Below are positions 52,069-59,572 of a stretch of DNA of 64,000 nt, in pieces. Position 1 is the first letter of the stretch; each line of letters starts with the position of its first letter. The translations under genes and the position numbers were made by a program. This stretch comes from Salipaludibacillus keqinensis (GTDB taxonomy: Bacteria > Bacillota > Bacilli > Bacillales > Salisediminibacteriaceae), in the NCBI RefSeq assembly GCF_003226325.1, contig NZ_PDOD01000003.1, positions 310,001-374,000 on the forward strand. The letters are read 5' to 3'. The notes under the pieces were generated by a model, which saw only the letters and a list, made by a program, of their open reading frames with translations, made no database searches and was not told where the DNA came from.

Positions 52069-53010
52069 TTAACGCCCTTGTGAACGTGGATCGAGAACAT
52101 CACGTAACCAGTCTCCAAGGAAGATAATTCCCAGTACTGTAATCGTAATAGCTAACCCTGGGAAAGTGGCTAACCACCAGTTTGTTGCTAAATAATCCCG
52201 TCCATCAGCGAGCATATACCCCCAAGATACATCGGGAGGTTGGACACCCATTCCTAAGAAACTTAACGATGCTTCTAAAATAATCGTCGTGGCTACACTC
52301 AAAGTGGAAATAACTATAAATGTTGAGAAGACATTTGGTAACACGTGTCTTCGAATAATCGTTAAGTTCTTCGTACCGATTGATCTGGCTGCTTTCACAT
52401 ATTCTCGTTCTTTCACGGATAACACTTCTCCACGAATCAGACGGGCATAAATCACCCAGTTTGTGACACCAATAGCAAAAATCAATGTCATAATTCCCGG
52501 ATTAAGAACGGTAAGAATAACAAGAATAAACAAGATATTTGGAATAGATAAGAAAGCATCGACCATTCTCATCGTGACGGTATCAATCCAACCGCCATAA
52601 TAACCAGCAAATAGTCCTGCAGCCATGCCGAGAATCCCGGCTACAACTACTGAAAAGATTCCTACAAGTAATGAGATGGTCGTCCCGTAGATGATTCTGC
52701 TTAATATATCGCGACCGAGATTATCTGTGCCGAGAAAGTGTTCCGATGATCCTCCTTCTTGCCAAGCAGGAGGAACGAGCATGTTGGCATAATTCTGTTC
52801 GTTTACGCCAAAAGGAGCAATTTGATCAGAGAATATCCCGACGATAAACACAACCATCACGATTAAAAATCCAACAGTTCCTGTTTTACTTTTTAAAAGT
52901 AGTTTCATCCAACGAACAAACGATGACTTTTTTTGGTGTTTTTTCATGGAATCGGGAGCAGCTGGACCTTGTGGCTCCGGTACCGGTTCTGGAGTAACTT
53001 GTTGACTCAC
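52069..53010 (-). CDS. Oligopeptide ABC transporter permease (OppC/DppC-like)
   Basis: This 313-residue permease has about six membrane helices. A proline-rich N-terminal tail (VTPEPVPEPQGP) is followed by a cytoplasmic basic segment, HFLGTDNLGRDILSRIIYG, the EAA-type coupling loop (YVKAARSIGTKNLTIIRRHVLPN) and a C-terminal GDWLRDVLDPR. The start is GTG 53010, placed seven bases after AAAGGAGGT; the longer frame to 53088 would overlap the upstream gene. Confidence 0.92.
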   Translation of the reverse strand: MSQQVTPEPVPEPQGPAAPDSMKKHQKKSSFVRWMKLLLKSKTGTVGFLIVMVVFIVGIFSDQIAPFGVNEQNYANMLVPPAWQEGGSSEHFLGTDNLGRDILSRIIYGTTISLLVGIFSVVVAGILGMAAGLFAGYYGGWIDTVTMRMVDAFLSIPNILFILVILTVLNPGIMTLIFAIGVTNWVIYARLIRGEVLSVKEREYVKAARSIGTKNLTIIRRHVLPNVFSTFIVISTLSVATTIILEASLSFLGMGVQPPDVSWGYMLADGRDYLATNWWLATFPGLAITITVLGIIFLGDWLRDVLDPRSQGR

Positions 53011-53026
53011 GCTCAAGACCTCCTTT

Positions 53027-53941
53027 CTAGTATTTAATCCTTGGATCAAGAAGTCTGTATAAGATATCAGCGAATAAGTTGATGACAATAACTAAGATCG
53101 CAATTAAAAACACGGCGGCTTGAACGATAGCCATGTCTCTTGCATTAACGGCCTGAACAAGTAACTGACCAATTCCTGGCCAAGCGAAAACTTGCTCAGT
53201 AACAATTGCACCTCCAACTAGAGTAGACGTTTGTAACGCCATGATCGTCACGACAGGAATAAGGGCATTTCTAAACGAGTGCTTGTACGTTACGATTCCG
53301 TTGCTTACTCCTTTAGCTTTAGCGGTACGGACGAAATCTTGTTGAAGAATTTCTATCATATTGGAGCGAGTTAATCGTGTCATTTCTGCAGCAACGGCTG
53401 TACCTAGCGTAATCGCCGGTAACACGACATGCATGAACGTTCCTCGACCAGAAACGGGGAAGAGCTGCGTATTGACGGCTAAGATTAAAATAAACATGAT
53501 CCCAAGCCAAAAGTTCGGCATCGCTTTTCCTAACACAGAGGATCCAGTGATAAATAGATCAATAAACGTATTACGGCGTGTGGCTGACCAGATTCCCATT
53601 GGTATAGCAATAAGAGTGGCAAAGATCATGGACGCCGCAGCTAACTCAAAGGTGGCAGGGAGTCGTTCCAAAACTATGGACATGGCATCTTGGTTATACC
53701 GATACGATTGACCGAAATCGCCTTGAACGGCATTCATAAGGAAAATCCCGTATTGGACATGAAAAGGTTCGTTCAGACCTAATGATTCCTGCACTCTGGC
53801 TACATCTTCAGCTGTCGCTTCTTCAGGCAACATTAAAGCTACCGGGTCCCCAGCAACATACACTAGACTGAAAACGATAAATGTCATGATAATTAAAACA
53901 GGAATGAGCTGTAAAAACCGTTGAATTAAAAATCGTTTCAC
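53027..53941 (-). CDS. Oligopeptide ABC transporter permease (OppB/DppB-like)
   Basis: This 304-residue permease opens with the family N-terminus RFLQLIPVLIIMTFIVFSLVY and the GDPV segment. The coupling loop is FVRTAKAKGVSNGIVTYKHSFRNALIPV, and the end ADILYRLLDPRIKY is typical of DppB/OppB. With the OppC-like protein it forms the channel. The start is GTG 53941 after GGAGGTG. A hairpin lies between this gene and the binding-protein gene upstream. Confidence 0.94.
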   Translation of the reverse strand: MKRFLIQRFLQLIPVLIIMTFIVFSLVYVAGDPVALMLPEEATAEDVARVQESLGLNEPFHVQYGIFLMNAVQGDFGQSYRYNQDAMSIVLERLPATFELAAASMIFATLIAIPMGIWSATRRNTFIDLFITGSSVLGKAMPNFWLGIMFILILAVNTQLFPVSGRGTFMHVVLPAITLGTAVAAEMTRLTRSNMIEILQQDFVRTAKAKGVSNGIVTYKHSFRNALIPVVTIMALQTSTLVGGAIVTEQVFAWPGIGQLLVQAVNARDMAIVQAAVFLIAILVIVINLFADILYRLLDPRIKY

Positions 53942-54126
53942 GTTTGTTCACCTCCAAAGGTGGGATATGTATAGAGATTGAAAATCCTTTTGCAAATGAA
54001 TCAATCAACTTCTCTAAGGAGTTTATTTTATTGGTTCATAATTGAAGTAATACTGTAATCACTAGACCTGCGAAACCTCTCAATATATAGAGAGGGGGCA
54101 GGGAATAGATAGGATAGGTAATAATG

Positions 54127-54164
54127 GGTCAGCAGTACCCGATTGAATACAGGTACTGCTGAAC
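54127..54164 (-). terminator. Intra-operon hairpin between binding-protein and permease genes
   Basis: On the minus strand GTTCAGCAGTACC pairs with GGGTACTGCTGACC around an 11-base loop, 6 bp after the binding-protein stop. No T run follows. Such stems usually protect the abundant binding-protein mRNA or act as a partial terminator. Confidence 0.7.
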
Positions 54165-54170
54165 ATTTCA

Positions 54171-55829
54171 TTATCTTCTAGTGATTTCATTTGCATAGTA
54201 TAGTTCATCTTGACGTGGTTCGTAATCTACTAGATCACTGACACCGTAGTTCATGTTAATAGAGTGCAAGTAAATGTGCGGTCGTTCCTCAGCAAGAATT
54301 TCTTGAATGCGTTGATACTGCTGCTCACGCTCGTCTGGATCCATGTTGACTAGCGCTGCTTCAAACAATTCATCAACTTCTTCATTTGAGTAATCCATTC
54401 TTCCTTCATTTAAAGGAGAGGTCGTTGTATAGTGATCCAGGTTTTGCGCTGCGTCGAATAACGAACTAGCAAGACCAAGAAGCATTAATTCTTCGTTCGT
54501 ATTGTTTTGGTAATGTTCAATAAATTGACTCCACTCCAAGAACTGAAGGTCAACGGTAATACCAACTTCACTAAGCATGCCGACAATGACTTCTGCAATA
54601 TCAGAGTCCATTAAATAACGTCCTTGTGGCGATTGCATCGTAATTTCAAGACCGTCTTCATAACCTGCTTCAGCTAATAATTCTCTCGCACGATCTTGGT
54701 CATAAACGAATGTGTCGTATAAATCTTCATTCGCACCGACGTTACCTGGTGTTACACGTGTACGAGTAGGTGTTCCAGACCCTTGCATCACTTGTTCTGT
54801 AATGGCTTCATTGTCGATCGCTAAATCGATCGCTTCAACAACACGGGGATCTGATGTGGCTACACCTTCTGTTTGTCTTGTGATAATTAACATCTCACGG
54901 TTTGAATCCGCGTTAATATGTCTAGTTCCATCATTATCATCGATACGAGACCATTCATTAGGTGGAATGTCTGTGACGACATGGGCATTTCCTGTTAACA
55001 ATTCTCCTACGCGAGTAGACGTTTCAGGGATTGCACGGAATACAACTTCTTCCCACTCCGTGAAATCATCACCAAGGAAGTAATCATCGAATTTCGTAAG
55101 GACGACTCTGTCATCACGAGCCCACTCATCAAATTCATAAGGGCCTGATCCGATTGGTTCGCTTAAGAAATGATCCATCCCGTTTTCTTCAATATACTCT
55201 TTCGGCAGGATGCTCGCTCCCGTTCCAGCTAGTCTGTTTAATAGGGAAGGCTGTGGTCCGTCCGTATTCATTCTGACTGTCAAGTCGTCCACCACTTCAA
55301 TTTCTCCTAATTGGACAAATCTAGAATGCTCTGATAATGTGTCATCTTCAATGACACGGTCAAATGTAAATTTCACATCTTCTGCAGTCATTTGATCTCC
55401 ATTATGGAAATAAATATCATCATGAAGCGTGAATTCCCATACATCATCTTCAATATTCTCATAATCTGCTACAAGATGAGGCTCAACTTCCATTGTTTCA
55501 GAATCTCTTTTAAACAAATAGTCGAACACGTTAACGTGAACAGCTTCTGTCGATGTGTTACCGTGATCATGAATATCCCATGACACCATATCTGTACCCA
55601 TGGCAAGAACCAAAGTACTGTCTTCTAGCAACTCTTCAGCCTCTGCTTCAGTGTTATCTTCGTTACCTGCCGCATTATTGTTTGTCTCTTCAGCAGCATT
55701 GTCGTTCGTGTCTTCTGGATCAGCGACATTTGTAGTATTGTTGTTCTCTTCATTGCCCCCACAGGCGACGAGAAAAGCCAAACTTAAAGCAGAAAAACCC
55801 CCAACGCTTCTTTTTAAAGTCATTTTCAT
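54171..55829 (-). CDS. Extracellular peptide-binding lipoprotein (family 5, OppA/DppA-like)
   Basis: The protein has 552 residues. The lipobox FLVAC (Cys23) is followed by an Asn/Glu-rich linker (about 28-65) and a family 5 solute-binding domain with VKFTFDRVI, the GSGPYEFDEW block and a long second lobe. It captures peptides or similar ligands and delivers them to the permease. ATG 55829 follows GGAGGG. It is the first gene of a five-gene ABC operon plus regulator. With a PapR-like pheromone elsewhere in the window, this is a possible re-import route, but most Bacillaceae have several Opp systems. Confidence 0.92.
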   Translation of the reverse strand: MKMTLKRSVGGFSALSLAFLVACGGNEENNNTTNVADPEDTNDNAAEETNNNAAGNEDNTEAEAEELLEDSTLVLAMGTDMVSWDIHDHGNTSTEAVHVNVFDYLFKRDSETMEVEPHLVADYENIEDDVWEFTLHDDIYFHNGDQMTAEDVKFTFDRVIEDDTLSEHSRFVQLGEIEVVDDLTVRMNTDGPQPSLLNRLAGTGASILPKEYIEENGMDHFLSEPIGSGPYEFDEWARDDRVVLTKFDDYFLGDDFTEWEEVVFRAIPETSTRVGELLTGNAHVVTDIPPNEWSRIDDNDGTRHINADSNREMLIITRQTEGVATSDPRVVEAIDLAIDNEAITEQVMQGSGTPTRTRVTPGNVGANEDLYDTFVYDQDRARELLAEAGYEDGLEITMQSPQGRYLMDSDIAEVIVGMLSEVGITVDLQFLEWSQFIEHYQNNTNEELMLLGLASSLFDAAQNLDHYTTTSPLNEGRMDYSNEEVDELFEAALVNMDPDEREQQYQRIQEILAEERPHIYLHSINMNYGVSDLVDYEPRQDELYYANEITRR

Positions 55830-56185
55830 CCTAAATTCCCTCCATTTTACAGTCTTGGTTCACTTTCCGTGAAAAAGTGAAGTAGGACTTTAATTTGATA
55901 TGACCAAGCTTACCATGATTATTTAGAATTGCAAGACTATTTATAATAATCGAATTTTATGAAAACGGTTGTCTTAAACTGATAAAGGCACCGGATCCCG
56001 TGTCCTACAAAGGGTATAGAGATGTAAGGAAATTCGACATATTTTTTCATGAAAAAATAGATTGTTGCAAATTATCTAAAACCGAAGTAGTATATGGTCA
56101 CATTAGGAATTGCAGTTTTACTGTAATATAGAAAGTATTTAATTGTTCAAGGCATCCAAAGCCTAAATATAGGAGGAGACCATTC
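55830..56185. other. Divergent control region, about 355 bp
   Basis: It separates the oligopeptide operon from the M20 peptidase gene. It is AT-rich and should hold both promoters and probably operators for the XRE-cupin regulator, but I could not identify a clear palindromic operator. Confidence 0.4.
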
Positions 56186-57322
56186 GTGACAAAACTTAGG
56201 GAGCATTTTTACAAGAATAAAGAGGCAATCAAAGAAGATTTACTAACATTAACAAGGGCGGAGTCACCAACGCAGGATAAAAGGTTGGTTGATGCATGCG
56301 GGATGGAGTTAAGCAAGTTGTTTCAGAACTACTTCGGTGTGGAGCCAGAAGTATTCAAGCAGGATATCCAAGGGGACCACTTGAAATTTAAAATCGGTAA
56401 CGGTGAGAAACGGGTATTAATTCTCGTTCATTTCGATACGGTATGGGATGTAGGGAGAATTCCGATCGTTGAGAAAGATGGCAAGCTACATGGCCCCGGT
56501 GTGTTTGATATGAAGAGTGGAATTATTCAGGCCCTTTGGGCGGTGAAGGGTTTAACAGAAGTAGAGGGTGGACTTGAGGGTCTGGAAATTGTTTTCTTAT
56601 GTACTTCTGATGAAGAAATTGGCAGTGTCAGCTCAAGAGAACTGATTGAGACAGAAGCGAAAAAAGCAGACGCAGTTCTTGTTACAGAGGCACCTGTTCA
56701 TGGAAACGGGGCGTTGAAAACTTCTCGGAACGGCGTAGGCATTTACGAGATCATTACGAAAGGAGTAAGTTCTCATGCAGGCAGTCATCATGGTGATGGG
56801 GTCAGTGCGATTAAAGAGATGGCTCATCAAATCATAAAGCTTGAAGGAATGACGGATTACGAGCTGGGTACAACGGTGAATATTGGCATCGTTGAAGGGG
56901 GAACAAGGTTAAATGTGGTCCCCGATCGTGCTCGAGCAACGATTGATTTCCGTGTCAAAACAAAAGAAGAAGGCGAGCGAATGGTGAAAGTGGTCGAGAG
57001 TCTTGAACCGTTAACTGAAGGGGCGGAAATAGAAATACGCGGAAGTTTGAACCGCCCGCCGATGGAACGAACAGAAGCAACGGCGAAACTGTTTGGCTAT
57101 GCTAAAGAGGCAGCCAAAGAAATAGGCTTTGACTTAGAAGAAGCGCATATTGGTGGAGGAAGTGACGGCAACTTCACCGCTGGTCTCGGCATCCCGACGA
57201 TTGATGGATTAGGTTGCTACGGAGACGGAGCTCACGCCAAACACGAACACATCGTCTTGGAAGATCTCCCTAAACGAACAGCACTTATTGCACACTTATT
57301 GAAAAATATCGCGAAAGCCTAA
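56186..57322 (+). CDS. M20 family metallopeptidase (glutamate carboxypeptidase / CPG2-like)
   Basis: This 378-residue enzyme has M20A/CPG2 features: LVHFDTVWD (first metal His), GPGVFDMKSGI (bridging Asp), TSDEEIGS (Glu pair), a dimerisation domain from about 180 with GVSSHAGSHHGDG and the final HAKHEHIVLEDL. It hydrolyses peptide or N-acyl bonds, typically releasing a C-terminal residue. The start is GTG 56186 after AGGAGGAGACC. It is divergent from the peptide ABC operon, suggesting that it processes what that system imports. Confidence 0.9.
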   Translation: MTKLREHFYKNKEAIKEDLLTLTRAESPTQDKRLVDACGMELSKLFQNYFGVEPEVFKQDIQGDHLKFKIGNGEKRVLILVHFDTVWDVGRIPIVEKDGKLHGPGVFDMKSGIIQALWAVKGLTEVEGGLEGLEIVFLCTSDEEIGSVSSRELIETEAKKADAVLVTEAPVHGNGALKTSRNGVGIYEIITKGVSSHAGSHHGDGVSAIKEMAHQIIKLEGMTDYELGTTVNIGIVEGGTRLNVVPDRARATIDFRVKTKEEGERMVKVVESLEPLTEGAEIEIRGSLNRPPMERTEATAKLFGYAKEAAKEIGFDLEEAHIGGGSDGNFTAGLGIPTIDGLGCYGDGAHAKHEHIVLEDLPKRTALIAHLLKNIAKA

Positions 57323-57323
57323 T

Positions 57324-57368
57324 TGAAAGAGACTTGCCAACCATCTGATGGGGGGACAAGTCTCTTTC
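57324..57368 (+). terminator. Terminator of the M20 peptidase gene
   Basis: GAAAGAGACTTG (57324-57335) pairs perfectly with CAAGTCTCTTTC (57357-57368). Confidence 0.85.
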
Positions 57369-57591
57369 ATATATTAACGTCTTAGGAAAAAGTTTGAGAA
57401 AAATTGTTTATTGACGCTTTTGTGAACTGTCTTGTAATTCAAGTGAGATTAATTTATATTATAACTATCAAGTTAGTGAAATGATTCACATAACACTATG
57501 TCGATGTTGTTAACCCGTGAAAAAACACTAAATATATTTTTTGAAGACAAATGTGAATAATTTCACATTAAAAACCAAGGAGGAATTTGAT

Positions 57592-57846
57592 ATGTTACAA
57601 ATTACCGATCGTGCAGCAGGAATTTACAAGAATGAGATGGAGCTTACAGGAGAGGACGAAATTCGTTTATTCGTTCGAGGCGCTGAAGGATTCTTTTTAG
57701 GCGTAGAAAAGGATCGGTCTGAATCAGATGATTGGACGGCCGTCGTCGATGGCGTGAGATTCTTCATTAAAGAAGATGATTTATGGATGTTTGAGGGAAT
57801 GACTCTTGATTTTTGTGAGAACGGGGATTGCATTAAATTACACTAA
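57592..57846 (+). CDS. HesB/IscA-like small protein (YneR type)
   Basis: The protein has 84 residues. It begins MLQITDRAAGIYKNEM and ends LDFCENGDCIKLH. The order of strands and the conserved start (I-T-x-x-A) fit the HesB-like Fe-S biosynthesis fold, but the usual three-cysteine A-type pattern is reduced to two cysteines near the C-terminus, as in YneR-like proteins of Bacillus. A direct Fe-S carrier role is uncertain. ATG 57592 follows AAGGAGG; the longer frame from 57541 lacks a ribosome site. Confidence 0.72.
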   Translation: MLQITDRAAGIYKNEMELTGEDEIRLFVRGAEGFFLGVEKDRSESDDWTAVVDGVRFFIKEDDLWMFEGMTLDFCENGDCIKLH

Positions 57847-57858
57847 TATAATGATGAC

Positions 57859-57889
57859 AGCCTGCTCGTGACACGGAGCGGGCTTTTTT
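57859..57889 (+). terminator. Terminator of the HesB-like gene
   Basis: AGCCTGCTC pairs with GAGCGGGCT (one G-T pair), followed by six T residues. Confidence 0.88.
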
Positions 57890-57913
57890 ATTTGAACATA
57901 GACTGTTTGGTGT

Positions 57914-58038
57914 GCGCTATATATCGAGAGTTGCGCGCTATAATAAGCAATCTACGCGCTATGCGAAGCAACGCACGCGCTATATGAACGAAGTCACGCG
58001 CTATATAGCTCGAATCTGCGCTATGCGAGGGTCTTTAT
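57914..58038. repeat. Degenerate 21-bp intergenic repeat, six units with a GCGCTATA core
   Basis: Units start at 57914, 57935, 57956, 57977, 57998 (20 bp) and 58018. Each opens with GCGCTAT, followed by variable sequence ending in AC, GC or AT. One frame stays open and reads RY plus five variable residues per unit. The tract lies after a terminator and upstream of the dcd promoter. It shares its period and TATA core with 35400 and 41961. Confidence 0.9.
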
Positions 58039-58169
58039 GCGCGGAAATAAGAAGATGACGCGCGATCGTTCATCCAATGAATAATACTTATTGTCCCTTT
58101 TAGGATTCGTGATAAAATAACGGTATAATGAATGTCATAGTCATATCAAATTCAAGGAGAGTGAATGGG

Positions 58170-58724
58170 ATGATTTTAAGCGGTAAAACTATATCAGAAA
58201 AAATATCAAACGAACAAATTGTGATTAAACCAATGACTTCAGAACAAATTCAACCAGCATCGGTAGACCTTCGACTAGGCCATCACTTTCTTGTGATCGA
58301 TGACCACCTGAGTACGAAGCTTTCTTTGAAATCCGAAGCGGCCTATAGAGAAATAGATGTAGGTGCTCGCGGCTCTATCGTCATTCCTCCTCAATCATTT
58401 TTACTTGCGACGACGAAAGAATATATTGAAATCCCCCCTTCGTTGACAGCCTTTGTTGAAGGAAGAAGTTCGATCGGTCGGCTAGGGTTATTTATTCAAA
58501 ACGCTGGGTGGGTAGATCCTGGCTTTCGAGGACACATTACATTAGAACTTTTTAACGCCAACCGTTTACCGATTGAACTTGATGTGAACAGAAGAATCTG
58601 TCAGCTTGTTCTTGCCGAAGTAGATCAAGAAGCTCATCCTTATGAAGGAAAGTACCTTGATCAGAAAGATGCCACAGCCAGCCGCGTGCAGCTAGACTAC
58701 GAAAACCGCAACCGTCTGGAATGA
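58170..58724 (+). CDS. dcd: dCTP deaminase
   Basis: This 184-residue enzyme has family blocks [11 protein letters not shown] (near 29), [11 protein letters not shown] (active-site Arg-Ser-Ser region), [19 protein letters not shown] and [10 protein letters not shown]. It deaminates dCTP to dUTP (or, if bifunctional, to dUMP) for thymidylate synthesis. ATG 58170 follows AAGGAGAG, 14 codons inside the longest frame. A TATAAT at 58124-58129 lies upstream. Monocistronic. Confidence 0.95.
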   Translation: MILSGKTISEKISNEQIVIKPMTSEQIQPASVDLRLGHHFLVIDDHLSTKLSLKSEAAYREIDVGARGSIVIPPQSFLLATTKEYIEIPPSLTAFVEGRSSIGRLGLFIQNAGWVDPGFRGHITLELFNANRLPIELDVNRRICQLVLAEVDQEAHPYEGKYLDQKDATASRVQLDYENRNRLE

Positions 58725-58726
58725 TA

Positions 58727-58766
58727 AAAGAACGTGGAGAGAATAAAATCTCTCCACGTTCTTTTT
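58727..58766 (+). terminator. Terminator of dcd
   Basis: AAAGAACGTGGAGAGA pairs perfectly with TCTCTCCACGTTCTTT (58749-58764), ending in T residues. Confidence 0.94.
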
Positions 58767-58780
58767 CATGCTAAGGGGCC

Positions 58781-58824
58781 TAAAAAAATAACACTTCTAA
58801 TCGTTTGAGATTAGAAGTGTTATT
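58781..58824 (-). terminator. Terminator of rpsN
   Basis: On the minus strand AATAACACTTCTAATC pairs with GATTAGAAGTGTTATT, followed by a run of seven T. Confidence 0.93.
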
Positions 58825-58867
58825 AAGTGACACGTGAATTCGCTGGGTCTTACAAACGATCTCTAGA

Positions 58868-59137
58868 TTACCAGCTGGCTTTTTTCACTCCAGGAACTTG
58901 GCCTTTATGAGCAAGTTCACGGAAAGCAATTCTTGAAAGTTTAAACTTACGTAATACTCCTCTAGGTCTCCCTGTTAATTCACAACGATTGGTCAACCTG
59001 GTAGGGGAAGAGTCACGGGGAAGCTTCCTCAATGCCTCGTAGTCACCTTTTTCTTTTAATTCTTTCCGAAGTTCAGCATATTGAGCGACAAGTTTTTGTC
59101 GTTTTCTCTCTTTTGCTACTTTTGATTTCTTTGCCAT
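58868..59137 (-). CDS. rpsN: 30S ribosomal protein S14, zinc-independent (C-minus) paralogue
   Basis: The protein has 89 residues: [20 protein letters not shown] near the start, then [18 protein letters not shown] and [18 protein letters not shown] at the end. This is the long S14 type without the CxxC zinc ribbon found in the 61-residue primary S14. In B. subtilis the equivalent (RpsN2/YhzA) is repressed by Zur and replaces the zinc form under zinc starvation. Here a Zur-like box lies 35 bp upstream of the start, which supports the same role. ATG 59137 follows AAGGAGG. Confidence 0.95.
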   Translation of the reverse strand: MAKKSKVAKERKRQKLVAQYAELRKELKEKGDYEALRKLPRDSSPTRLTNRCELTGRPRGVLRKFKLSRIAFRELAHKGQVPGVKKASW

Positions 59138-59171
59138 CTGTGAATGCCTCCTTCAATACTGTAAATATTAC

Positions 59172-59193
59172 AAAACGTAACTATTACGATTTA
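59172..59193 (-). promoter_or_regulatory. Zur box upstream of rpsN
   Basis: On the minus strand TAAATCGTAATAGTTACGTT closely matches the Bacillus Zur consensus, AAATCGTAAT-N-ATTACGATTT. It lies just upstream of a TAATAT -10 (59170-59165), so bound Zur-Zn would block transcription. Confidence 0.8.
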
Positions 59194-59572
59194 AACATAA
59201 GTTCATTCAATAAGCAAGTAATAAGAGCACAATTTTCTTTAGAAATGATGTAATTTTATAGCAGGATTGTTATAGGACGAGTGAGTGTCAATGAATAACA
59301 AAGGGACTATAAATGAACGGAAGCTAAATAGAAAACTCCTAAAGCCAAAAAACATTAAATGGTGCATTTATCCTTTTTTTATAAAAATTAAAAAGAAAAT
59401 ATCCACCTTTAACTAAGCTTATGCTACGATGGTTTAAGACGATGACGAGATTCATACTTAATGAACTCTTCTATTCACCATGGATTAACTAGCATTAAGG
59501 TAATGTAAAAGGGGGTCTAAGACGAGTAGCATGTTTTTTATATTCAGAAGATTAAAACTAGGAGGGAGATGC
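59194..59572. other. Intergenic region, about 380 bp
   Basis: This lies upstream of the GHL10 gene: AT-rich, with no gene, repeat or convincing promoter beyond AT-rich -10-like sequences near 59420. Confidence 0.4.
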
